Translations under genes and position numbers: made by a program
DNA from: Pseudomonadota bacterium
GTDB taxonomy: Bacteria; Pseudomonadota; Gammaproteobacteria; JAKAQQ01
Reading direction: 5' to 3'
Assembly: GCA_021828425.1 (NCBI GenBank)
Contig: JAKARN010000089.1
Location: 1-6,276, forward strand
Length of the DNA stretch: 6,276 nucleotides
Notes under the pieces: generated by a model
Database searches by the model: none
Told to the model about the DNA's origin: nothing
Seen by the model: the letters and a program-made list of their open reading frames with translations, nothing else
Shown here: in pieces, positions 1 through 5,477 of the stretch
Position numbering within the stretch: position 1 is the first letter of the stretch
Layout of the letters: the number at the start of each line of letters is the position of its first letter

Positions 1-49
1 CGTCTTGGGCCATGGGGGTGACCAACGCCACCAAACTACCCTGGAACAT
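1..49 (-). CDS. dapA: 4-hydroxy-tetrahydrodipicolinate synthase, N-terminal fragment (partial)
   Basis: Only the first 16 codons lie in the window; the gene continues beyond position 1. They read MFQGSLVALVTPMAQD, which matches the highly characteristic start of DapA (MFTGSIVAIVTPM in many bacteria). DapA condenses pyruvate with aspartate semialdehyde in the cytoplasm, the first committed step of lysine and diaminopimelate synthesis. The ATG at 49-47 is well fixed, because an in-frame TGA lies two codons upstream. No strong Shine-Dalgarno is seen, only a GTGAG-like stretch. The gene diverges from the GcvR-type gene at 161, and dapA beside gcvR-bcp is also the E. coli arrangement, which supports the call. 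The catalytic Lys and Tyr are outside the window, so activity cannot be judged. Confidence 0.86.
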   Translation of the reverse strand, partial: MFQGSLVALVTPMAQD

Positions 50-84
50 GGCTCACACACGCCTAGGGAGGACGCTATTGAACT

Positions 85-114
85 ATCTTAAACGTTTAGG
101 GAGAGACCGCTCAA
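85..114 (-). promoter_or_regulatory. candidate sigma-70 promoter for dapA
   Basis: On the minus strand a -35-like TTGAGC (114-109) and a -10-like TAAGAT (90-85) are separated by 18 bp. Each matches the consensus at four of six positions. Transcription would start near 78, giving dapA a leader of about 28 nt. The patch is AT-rich for this genome. This is a by-eye match with no expression evidence. Confidence 0.3.
89..98. promoter_or_regulatory. 10-bp palindrome TAAACGTTTA, possible operator
   Basis: A perfect inverted repeat lies in the dapA/gcvR divergent spacer. It overlaps the end of the candidate dapA -10 box and the promoter spacer, where a repressor site would be effective. It is flanked by two copies of TAGGGAG (64-70 and 97-103) spaced 33 bp apart. 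A second perfect palindrome, CCCGATCGGG (121-130), lies nearer the GcvR-type gene. No known regulator is recognised. Confidence 0.3.
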
Positions 115-160
115 GTCCCGCCCGATCGGGATCGGTCCGCAGAACCGAGAGGCCGCGTCC

Positions 161-691
161 ATGAGGCAGGTTTTGGTGTTGAACGCGATGGGCCCGAACC
201 AGCCTGCCCTTCTGCCGGATCTCACCCGTTATATCCTCGAATGCGGCTGCAACATCGTGGAAAGCCGCATGTCGGTCCTGGGAGCCGAATTTGCCTGCTT
301 TCTCCTGATTTCGGGTGCGTGGGATGCGATTGCCCGGCTCGAAAGCGGCAGCAAAAAGATGGAGCGCAAGCTGCAGGTGACACTCACCCTGCAACGCACG
401 ACCGAGCGCCCGCAGATCAAGGAAATGACCCCGTATGCCGTCGACGTGGTCTCCCTGGACCAGGAGGGAACCCTGTTCAACCTGACCAGCTTCTTCACCG
501 AACGGGAGATCACCGTCTGCGAACTCAGTTCCCGGACTTACGTGGCCAGTTACACCGGTGCCACCATGATGGCATTCCAGATGACGATTCTGGTTCCCGC
601 CTCGCAACCCATTGCCCACCTCCGGGAGGAATTCACCGACTTCTGTGACAAACTGAACCTGGATGCCATCATGGAACCCGTGAAATCCTGA
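161..691 (+). CDS. gcvR: GcvR-type double-ACT-domain regulatory protein
   Basis: The 176-residue protein has two ACT domains, roughly residues 1-75 and 90-170, as in GcvR (about 190 residues in E. coli). The N-terminal segment (LNAMGPNQPALLPDLTRYI, then CGCNIVESRMSVLGAEFACF) is typical of the family. In E. coli, GcvR binds GcvA and, depending on glycine, holds back the glycine-cleavage operon. There is no DNA-binding domain, so it must act through a partner or as an amino-acid sensor. The partner is not in this window, so glycine control is inference. The ATG at 161 has GAGAGG (147-152) 8 nt upstream. The gene diverges from dapA and is followed 6 nt later by a peroxiredoxin gene, an old and common pairing (gcvR-bcp). 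It is probably the first gene of a three-gene operon. Confidence 0.83.
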   Translation: MRQVLVLNAMGPNQPALLPDLTRYILECGCNIVESRMSVLGAEFACFLLISGAWDAIARLESGSKKMERKLQVTLTLQRTTERPQIKEMTPYAVDVVSLDQEGTLFNLTSFFTEREITVCELSSRTYVASYTGATMMAFQMTILVPASQPIAHLREEFTDFCDKLNLDAIMEPVKS

Positions 692-697
692 GTCCCC

Positions 698-1168
698 ATG
701 CCCGACCCAGAGCAGATTCCGGACTTTGACCTCCCCGCCCATCCCGGAGGCCGCCTCCGTTCCGGCGATCTCCGGGGCCACCCGATCGTGCTTTACTTCT
801 ACCCCAAGGACAGCACTTCCGGATGCACGGTGGAGGCCATCGAGTTCACGGCGCTCCACGCCCGGTTCCGGCAGCTCGGTGTCGGGATTGCCGGCGTCTC
901 ACGGGATTCACTCTCATCCCATGAAAAGTTTGCCCTGAAGTACGCGATTCCCTTCCCCCTCCTGGCCGACACGGAATCCGTGCTCTGCCGGGCCTGCGAC
1001 GTCATCCGTGAGAAATCACTGTATGGACGGAAATACCTCGGCATCGACCGCAGTACATTCTTCTTCGATGCCGAAGGTCGGCTGCGCGCGGTTTGGCGGA
1101 ACGTCAAACCCCGGGGGCACGCCCAGGCCGTACTCGAGCGGGTGATGGCGACCCGGGCGGCACCCTGA
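698..1168 (+). CDS. bcp: Bcp/PrxQ-type peroxiredoxin (thiol peroxidase)
   Basis: This 156-residue cytoplasmic thiol peroxidase would reduce hydrogen peroxide and organic hydroperoxides using thioredoxin or another thiol donor. The active-site segment YFYPKDSTSGCTVEA carries Pro36, Thr40 and the peroxidatic Cys43; the usual TPGC is TSGC here. Arg118 in the DRSTF stretch matches the conserved catalytic Arg. Length fits the family (156 in E. coli). The resolving cysteine normally five residues after the peroxidatic one is replaced by Ile48. Two other cysteines, Cys97 and Cys100, could take its place, or the enzyme may act as a 1-Cys type. The gene starts 6 nt after the GcvR-type stop and has no clear Shine-Dalgarno, so translation is probably coupled. 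The PhoH gene follows after 7 nt. Confidence 0.9.
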   Translation: MPDPEQIPDFDLPAHPGGRLRSGDLRGHPIVLYFYPKDSTSGCTVEAIEFTALHARFRQLGVGIAGVSRDSLSSHEKFALKYAIPFPLLADTESVLCRACDVIREKSLYGRKYLGIDRSTFFFDAEGRLRAVWRNVKPRGHAQAVLERVMATRAAP

Positions 1169-1175
1169 ACGCTTC

Positions 1176-2600
1176 ATGACGCGACCCGGAAAACGCCTCT
1201 GCATCCTGGACACGAACGTCCTGATGCACGATCCGGCCGCACTCTTCCGCTTCCACGAGGACGACCTGTTCCTGCCCATGGTGGTGATCGAGGAACTGGA
1301 TGCCGCAAAAAAGGGGTTGAGCGAGGTGGCGCAGAACGCGCGTCAAGCCAGCCGCTTCCTTGAACAAGTGATCCACGGTGCCACCCAGGACGCCATCCAC
1401 CGGGGATTGCCGCTCGAAACCTTCTCCCTGAGGTCGGGATCCACTTCCGCCAATGGGTCCCGGAACGGCGCACGGGGGCTGCTGTTCCTCCAGACCGAAA
1501 CCCTGATTGAGCCCTTGCCCCTCGAGCTGCCGGGCCATCATCCCGACCACGCGATCCTCGCGCTCTGCCTCGCCCTCGGCAAACGCCAAACCCACCATTC
1601 GGTCACCCTGATCACCAAGGATGTCAACCTGCGCATCAAGGCGGCTGTTCTCGGCGTCCGGGCGGAAGACTACGCCAGCGATCAGGTGCTCGAGGATCTG
1701 AGCCTGCTGGAAAGCGGGATGCGAAGCCTGCCTGCGGATTTCTGGCAGACCCACAGCGAGCGGGTCGAGTCGTGGAACCGCGAGGGCCTCACCTACTATG
1801 CCGTGGAAGGCCCTCTCGTTTCCGGATGGTTCCCCAACCTGTGCCTGTACGGGGGCGGGGAAAGTCCGATCGAGGCTTTGGTCCGCGAGACGGATGGACA
1901 GCGGGCGGTCCTCGAACTGGTCCGGGACTTCCGCACCCCCCACGCACCCGTCTGGGGCATCCACGCCCGCAACCGGGAGCAGAACTTCGCCCTGAACCTC
2001 CTCCTGCATCCGGACCTCGATTTCGTGACCCTCCTGGGACCGGCCGGCACCGGCAAAACCCTCATGACGCTGGCCGCCGGTCTCCAGGAAACCCTGGAAC
2101 ACAATCGCTTCCGGGAAATCATCATGACCCGCATCACCGTCCCCTTGGGCGAGGACATCGGCTTCCTGCCCGGAACGGAGGAGGAAAAAATGACGCCCTG
2201 GATGGGGGCCCTCCTCGACAACCTGGAGGTTCTGAGCGGCTCCTCGGGGGGCGGCAGCTGGGGACGCGCCGCCACCCAGGATCTTTTGGCCCAACGCATC
2301 AAGATCAGGTCCCTGAACTACATGCGGGGCCGGACCTTCCTCAACCGTTACGTCATCATCGACGAAGCCCAGAACCTCACGCCCAAGCAGATGCGGGCGC
2401 TCATCACCCGGGCCGGGCCTCACAGCAAGATGATTTGTGTCGGCAACATTGCCCAGATCGACACTCCCTATCTCACCGAGACAACCTCGGGTCTCACCTA
2501 TGTGGTCGACCGCTTCAAGAGCTGGTCGTATTCCGGTCACATCACCCTGTCCCGGGGCGAACGATCGCGCCTTGCCGATTTCGCGAGCCAGTCGCTATGA
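1176..2600 (+). CDS. PIN-PhoH family ATPase (PhoH2/YlaK type)
   Basis: The 474-residue protein joins an N-terminal PIN domain to a C-terminal PhoH ATPase domain. In the PIN part, LDTNVLMHD gives Asp12, VVIEELD gives Glu39/Glu40, HPDHAIL gives Asp124 and LITKDVNLR gives Asp149, so the metal-binding acidic set looks complete. In the PhoH part (from about residue 258, VWGIHARNREQ) the Walker A motif GPAGTGKT is at 288-295 and Walker B VIIDEAQN at 393-400. The family also shows FLPGTEEEKMTPWM. Studied PhoH2 proteins couple ATP-dependent RNA unwinding to PIN ribonuclease cleavage; the target here is unknown. Its ATG is 7 nt after the peroxiredoxin stop with no clear Shine-Dalgarno, suggesting coupled translation. 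No intrinsic terminator was found after the stop. The gene contains a slippery heptamer at 1307-1313 and a strong internal ribosome-binding site at 2177-2184. Confidence 0.93.
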   Translation: MTRPGKRLCILDTNVLMHDPAALFRFHEDDLFLPMVVIEELDAAKKGLSEVAQNARQASRFLEQVIHGATQDAIHRGLPLETFSLRSGSTSANGSRNGARGLLFLQTETLIEPLPLELPGHHPDHAILALCLALGKRQTHHSVTLITKDVNLRIKAAVLGVRAEDYASDQVLEDLSLLESGMRSLPADFWQTHSERVESWNREGLTYYAVEGPLVSGWFPNLCLYGGGESPIEALVRETDGQRAVLELVRDFRTPHAPVWGIHARNREQNFALNLLLHPDLDFVTLLGPAGTGKTLMTLAAGLQETLEHNRFREIIMTRITVPLGEDIGFLPGTEEEKMTPWMGALLDNLEVLSGSSGGGSWGRAATQDLLAQRIKIRSLNYMRGRTFLNRYVIIDEAQNLTPKQMRALITRAGPHSKMICVGNIAQIDTPYLTETTSGLTYVVDRFKSWSYSGHITLSRGERSRLADFASQSL

Positions 2601-2640
2601 GCCGGAAGATTCCCCGCCCCCCATTCTGCAAGCGGGAGCC

Positions 2641-2668
2641 TGTGTTACCATAAAAGTGGACATAATGA
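2641..2668 (+). promoter_or_regulatory. AT-rich promoter-like patch upstream of the FadL-type gene
   Basis: In the 159-bp gap after the PhoH gene, one AT-rich stretch stands out from the GC-rich surroundings. CATAAT at 2661-2666 matches the -10 consensus at five of six bases. I found no good -35 box at 16-18 bp, so it could depend on an activator. Downstream lies an 11-bp inverted repeat TTCCCGGGGAA (2690-2700) that might be an operator. Confidence 0.28.
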
Positions 2669-2739
2669 AACGATTTCGACCACGCGATGTTCCCGGGGAA
2701 TCCGGAGAGCCGGCCCCCGATCAACGACCCAACAAATAG
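2665..2739 (+). CDS. possible 24-residue leader ORF (doubtful)
   Basis: A short reading frame begins MKRFRPRDVPGESG and ends at TAG 2737-2739, just before the Shine-Dalgarno of the FadL-type gene. It is basic at its start and proline-rich. Only a weak GTGGA lies upstream, and its ATG overlaps the best -10 candidate, so if that promoter is real the ORF would not be on the transcript. It could be chance. Confidence 0.12.
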   Translation: MKRFRPRDVPGESGEPAPDQRPNK

Positions 2740-2759
2740 CCTTCGCAGGAGCGACGAAC

Positions 2760-4124
2760 ATGCTGACGATGAAACGTCTGTCCGCCCACAAAACCGCCCG
2801 GCGTCTTTCCCTTTTTGCTCTGCTGTCGGCAGCGGGGCTGGGCGTCCTCACCACACCGGCATGGGGCTCGGGATTCGCCTTGAACGAATCCAGCGCCCGA
2901 GAAATGGGGAAAGCCTATGCCGGCAGCGCCGCCAAGCCGGATGGAGCCACCGCGGTCTACTTCAACCCGGCCCTTTTGACCCTCCTCAAAAAGCCGACCC
3001 TCAATCTGACCGCAACCATTATCAAGCTGGACGGTGAGTTCACTCCCACCCAGGCCATCGATGCCATCGGGCAACCCCTGGCGGGCGGCAACGGCGGAAA
3101 TGCCGGCCGCAAACTCAACTTCGTCCCCTCGGGGTTCTTTGCCGCACCCATCAACCACCATTGGTCGTGGGGCATCGGCATTTACGTCCCCTTCGGGCTC
3201 AGCACCGATTACAACCCCTCGTCGATCCTCCGCTACGAGGCCATCTACACCTCGCTGGACATCATCAACGTCAACCCGTCCTTGGCCTACCGCCTGTCTC
3301 CCCACTTCTCCATCGGCCTCGGGCTGGACATCTCCAAGGCCTACGCCAAATTTACGAATGACGTCGATGCCGGGGCCGTGTGTTTCGCGAAGCTGGGACC
3401 TTTGAACTGCCAGAGCCTGGGCCTCACCCCCCAGTCGCATGACATCTTTTCGGAGGTTCAAGGAAGCGATACGGCCTTTGGCTGGAACATCGGCTTCCTG
3501 TGGCATGACTCGGGAACGCGGATCGGCCTCACCTACCGGAGCCGGATCACCCACAATCTCGTCGGGACCGCCACGTTCAACAACGTGCCGGCCATCTTCC
3601 AGCAAAGTGACATCTTCTCCCCGACCGATGTCAGTGCCAACCTCGAAACACCGGACACGGCAACCTTGAGCTTCAACCAGCAGTTGTCGCAGGCATGGTC
3701 GATCGGTGCAACTGCCAGCTACACCCGCTGGAGTTCCTTCCAGCAGATCCAGATCCTTTTCGCGAATCCCAACCAGCCCACGGCCACCACACCCGAGAAC
3801 TATCACAACACCTGGTATGGCAGCGTGGGAACCAGCTGGCACTATAACGCCCACTGGACCTTCAGGGGCGGCCTCGGCTGGGACCAGAGTCCGGTCCCGA
3901 ACTCGACCCGGAACGCCCGTCTGCCCGACGGCAACCGGGATTGGCTGTCTTTGGGTTTCACCTACCAGGTCAACCCCGCCACCAGCCTATCGTTTGGTTA
4001 TGCGCACCTGTTCCTGAACAGCCATATCCCCATGGACAATACCAGTCCATCGGGTGACCAGGTGGTCGGAACCTGGAACCTGGATGCCAACCTCTACGCC
4101 CTGGAGTTCGGCTACCAGTTCTGA
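2760..4124 (+). CDS. OmpP1/FadL/TodX family outer-membrane channel
   Basis: The 454-residue protein is an outer-membrane beta-barrel of the family that carries long-chain fatty acids or other hydrophobic compounds across the outer membrane. The signal peptide has basic residues (K5, R6, K11, R14, R15), a hydrophobic stretch at 16-30 and likely cleavage after AWG (residue 36). The mature protein begins SGFALNESSAREMGKAYAG, the family hallmark, followed by the NPALL motif. Alternating aromatic/hydrophobic strands run to the end, and the last residue is Phe (EFGYQF), the usual barrel-assembly signal. Only two cysteines exist, Cys208 and Cys217, probably forming a disulfide in a surface loop. AGGAG at 2747-2751 sits 8 nt before the ATG, favouring this start over Met4. 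Substrate cannot be told from sequence; fatty acids or hydrocarbons are the usual ones. Confidence 0.92.
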   Translation: MLTMKRLSAHKTARRLSLFALLSAAGLGVLTTPAWGSGFALNESSAREMGKAYAGSAAKPDGATAVYFNPALLTLLKKPTLNLTATIIKLDGEFTPTQAIDAIGQPLAGGNGGNAGRKLNFVPSGFFAAPINHHWSWGIGIYVPFGLSTDYNPSSILRYEAIYTSLDIINVNPSLAYRLSPHFSIGLGLDISKAYAKFTNDVDAGAVCFAKLGPLNCQSLGLTPQSHDIFSEVQGSDTAFGWNIGFLWHDSGTRIGLTYRSRITHNLVGTATFNNVPAIFQQSDIFSPTDVSANLETPDTATLSFNQQLSQAWSIGATASYTRWSSFQQIQILFANPNQPTATTPENYHNTWYGSVGTSWHYNAHWTFRGGLGWDQSPVPNSTRNARLPDGNRDWLSLGFTYQVNPATSLSFGYAHLFLNSHIPMDNTSPSGDQVVGTWNLDANLYALEFGYQF

Positions 4125-4130
4125 ACCGGG

Positions 4131-4167
4131 AAAAACGGGCGGGCCGCGACATCGTCGCGGCCGCCTG
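4131..4167 (-). terminator. GC-rich hairpin with minus-strand T-tract (intrinsic terminator-like)
   Basis: GGCGGGCCGCGAC (4138-4150) pairs with GTCGCGGCCGCC (4154-4165) around a three-base loop, with one bulged G. On the plus strand the stem extends to C4136-G4167 through a G-U pair. Read on the minus strand, the stem is followed after two bases by TTTTT (4135-4131), the form of a rho-independent terminator. There is no annotated minus-strand gene just upstream, so it would stop antisense transcription running through mlaA. On the plus strand it would strengthen the terminator that follows. Confidence 0.5.
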
Positions 4168-4169
4168 AA

Positions 4170-4192
4170 CCGGTTCTATCGAGCCGGATTTT
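4170..4192 (+). terminator. Rho-independent terminator candidate after the FadL-type gene
   Basis: CCGGTTC (4170-4176) pairs with GAGCCGG (4181-4187), including one G-U pair, around the loop TATC. It is followed by ATTTT (4188-4192). The T-tract is short, so termination may be partial. No good promoter is visible between here and mlaA, so some read-through into mlaA is likely. Confidence 0.45.
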
Positions 4193-4198
4193 AGAGGA

Positions 4199-4221
4199 TC
4201 GGATGCCCACCGGCGATCCGA
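4199..4221 (+). other. hairpin in the mlaA leader
   Basis: TCGGAT-GCC pairs with GGC-ATCCGA around the loop CACC, with a single bulged G, giving a nine-base-pair stem about 55 nt before the mlaA start. There is no following T-tract, so it is not a terminator. It may be an mRNA stability or leader structure, or chance in GC-rich DNA. Confidence 0.25.
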
Positions 4222-4276
4222 GGGCGACCTGTTTGCGCCCGAACCTCACCCGACCGAACGGAGCCCACAACCGATC

Positions 4277-5206
4277 ATGCCTTCATCCAGACAACCGTGT
4301 GATGAAATCCCAACCCCACGTGACGAGCCCGCGATTGGACCCGGAGCCTGCGCCTGGGGACACCGCCTGGCGGTTTCCACCGCAATCCTCGGGCTCACCC
4401 TCACACTGGGCGCTTGCGCGAGTCTATCCGGGCATGGTCCGGGGCCCTTCCATGACATCAACCGCGCCAACTTCGCCCTGAACGAAGCGGTGGATCGGGC
4501 GGTTCTCCGACCGGCCGCCCACGCCTATGTGGCGGTCGTGCCCCATCCCATCCGGATCGGCATTCACAACGTCTTTTCGAACCTCACGGACCCGATGGTG
4601 GCCCTCAACGAATTCCTGGAAGGCCGGCCCCGGCAGGGATTTGAGGAAAGCGGCCGCTTCCTTGCCAATACCACGTTTGGGGTTTTGGGTCTTTTCAACG
4701 TGGCCTCCGCCATGGGCCTTGAGCACCATCATGCGGATTTCGGACTGACCCTGGCACACTGGGGGCTGCCGCGGGGACCCTACCTCTACCTGCCTCTCTT
4801 CGGCCCCAGCAGCCTGCGCAGCCTCGCCGGCCGAATCGTCGACAGCGATCTCGGAAATCCGGTCCAGTACATCTCATCCGTTCCGATCCGCAATGGTCTC
4901 ACGATCCTCAACCTGCTCGAGATCCGCGCCCAGCTGATCGGCCAGGTCCATCTCATCTACTCCGCACCCGATCCATATCTCATGATGAAGGATGCCTACC
5001 AGCAACATCAGCGCTACCGCTTCTACCACGGCCATCCGCCCATCGTCTATCCGGGCCTGCCGGGCGGTTCAACACCAGGATCGGAGGGATCGCCCCCCGT
5101 GGCCCGGAGACAGCCGACGCAGGCCGGCCCGCATCCGGGGGCTGATTTCAGGAAAGCGGGGGAAGGTCCTTCAAGAGGAAGTCTTCGACCTGGCAGAGCC
5201 GGGTGA
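4277..5206 (+). CDS. mlaA: MlaA (VacJ) family outer-membrane phospholipid transport lipoprotein
   Basis: MlaA sits as a ring in the outer membrane, removes misplaced phospholipids from the outer leaflet and hands them to MlaC. The lipobox LGAC places the lipidated cysteine at residue 47 after a hydrophobic stretch (31-44). Family motifs follow: DINRANFALN (60-69), FSNLTDPMVALNEFL, and GPYLYLPLFGPSS (167-179). The 309 residues exceed the 251 of E. coli MlaA for two reasons. There are about 30 polar residues before the hydrophobic core, and a proline/glycine-rich tail of about 50 residues follows residue 258. The only standard start is the ATG at 4277; GGAG (4260-4263) is 13 nt upstream, rather far. 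The last 19 or so codons overlap the end of mlaB on the other strand, so the tail may be a late extension. The gene converges on mlaC-mlaB. Confidence 0.93.
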   Translation: MPSSRQPCDEIPTPRDEPAIGPGACAWGHRLAVSTAILGLTLTLGACASLSGHGPGPFHDINRANFALNEAVDRAVLRPAAHAYVAVVPHPIRIGIHNVFSNLTDPMVALNEFLEGRPRQGFEESGRFLANTTFGVLGLFNVASAMGLEHHHADFGLTLAHWGLPRGPYLYLPLFGPSSLRSLAGRIVDSDLGNPVQYISSVPIRNGLTILNLLEIRAQLIGQVHLIYSAPDPYLMMKDAYQQHQRYRFYHGHPPIVYPGLPGGSTPGSEGSPPVARRQPTQAGPHPGADFRKAGEGPSRGSLRPGRAG

Positions 5207-5477
5207 TGGCCCGGGCCTGATCGGGAAGATTCCGGATGTCGAGCGACCGGCCCTCTTCGTGGGCCAGTCGCTTCCATTCGATGAGCTGGGCCACTCCCGC
5301 ACTGTCCATGAAGGGGACCTCGCTGAGATCCACCGTCCGGACCCGGCCAAAAGCCCGACGGGTCTTCCGGTCCGGCCGGATGAGTGTTGCCGCCGTAAGC
5401 GGTCCGATCACGTTCATCCGGTCATCCGAAATCCGAACCTCGAGACGGGCCGGCCGGGGCCCGGGCACGTTCGCCAT
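5148..5477 (-). CDS. mlaB: MlaB-like STAS-domain protein
   Basis: The 109-residue cytoplasmic protein is a single STAS domain. In the Mla system, MlaB binds the MlaF ATPase and is needed for assembly and activity of the inner-membrane MlaFEDB complex. The segment VDLSEVPFMDSAGVAQLIEW (49-68) is the STAS signature; Ser59 in DSAG corresponds to the conserved Ser/Thr (Thr52 in E. coli MlaB). General anti-sigma-factor antagonists share this fold, but the position directly after mlaC makes MlaB much the better call. Its ATG shares one base with the mlaC stop (TGATG), so translation is very likely coupled to mlaC. Its last 59 bases overlap the end of mlaA on the opposite strand, and no terminator is seen after it. 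Confidence 0.88.
   Translation of the reverse strand: MANVPGPRPARLEVRISDDRMNVIGPLTAATLIRPDRKTRRAFGRVRTVDLSEVPFMDSAGVAQLIEWKRLAHEEGRSLDIRNLPDQARAITRLCQVEDFLLKDLPPLS

Noticed and set aside
61..106. Plus-strand promoter for the GcvR-type gene using TTGAAC (78-83) or TATCTT (84-89)
   Set aside because: No pair of -35 and -10 boxes at 16-18 bp spacing was found. TTGAAC has GAGAGA at the -10 position, and TATCTT has no -35 partner.
83..859. Long minus-strand reading frame of 258 codons opposite the GcvR-type and peroxiredoxin genes
   Set aside because: Its translation is low-complexity and His/Gly-rich with no recognisable domain, and it lies opposite two clear genes. It is a GC-rich antisense shadow.
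1104..2540. 478-codon minus-strand reading frame opposite the PhoH gene
   Set aside because: It is as long as the real gene but mirrors its codon pattern. The plus strand carries complete PIN and Walker motifs, and nothing recognisable is seen in the minus frame.
2611..2636. CCCGC...GCGGG inverted repeat just after the PhoH gene as a terminator
   Set aside because: The stem is only about five base pairs with a large loop and no following T-tract, so it is not convincing as an intrinsic terminator.
2721..3854. 377-codon minus-strand reading frame opposite the FadL-type gene
   Set aside because: Its composition is Gly/Val/Asp/Arg-rich without domains, and the plus strand is an unambiguous signal-peptide-bearing barrel. 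It is a shadow.
4203..4481. Plus-strand ORF starting in the mlaA leader and running into mlaA in another frame
   Set aside because: It overlaps the mlaA N-terminus out of frame, is Pro/Arg-rich and has no motif. MlaA is well supported in its own frame.
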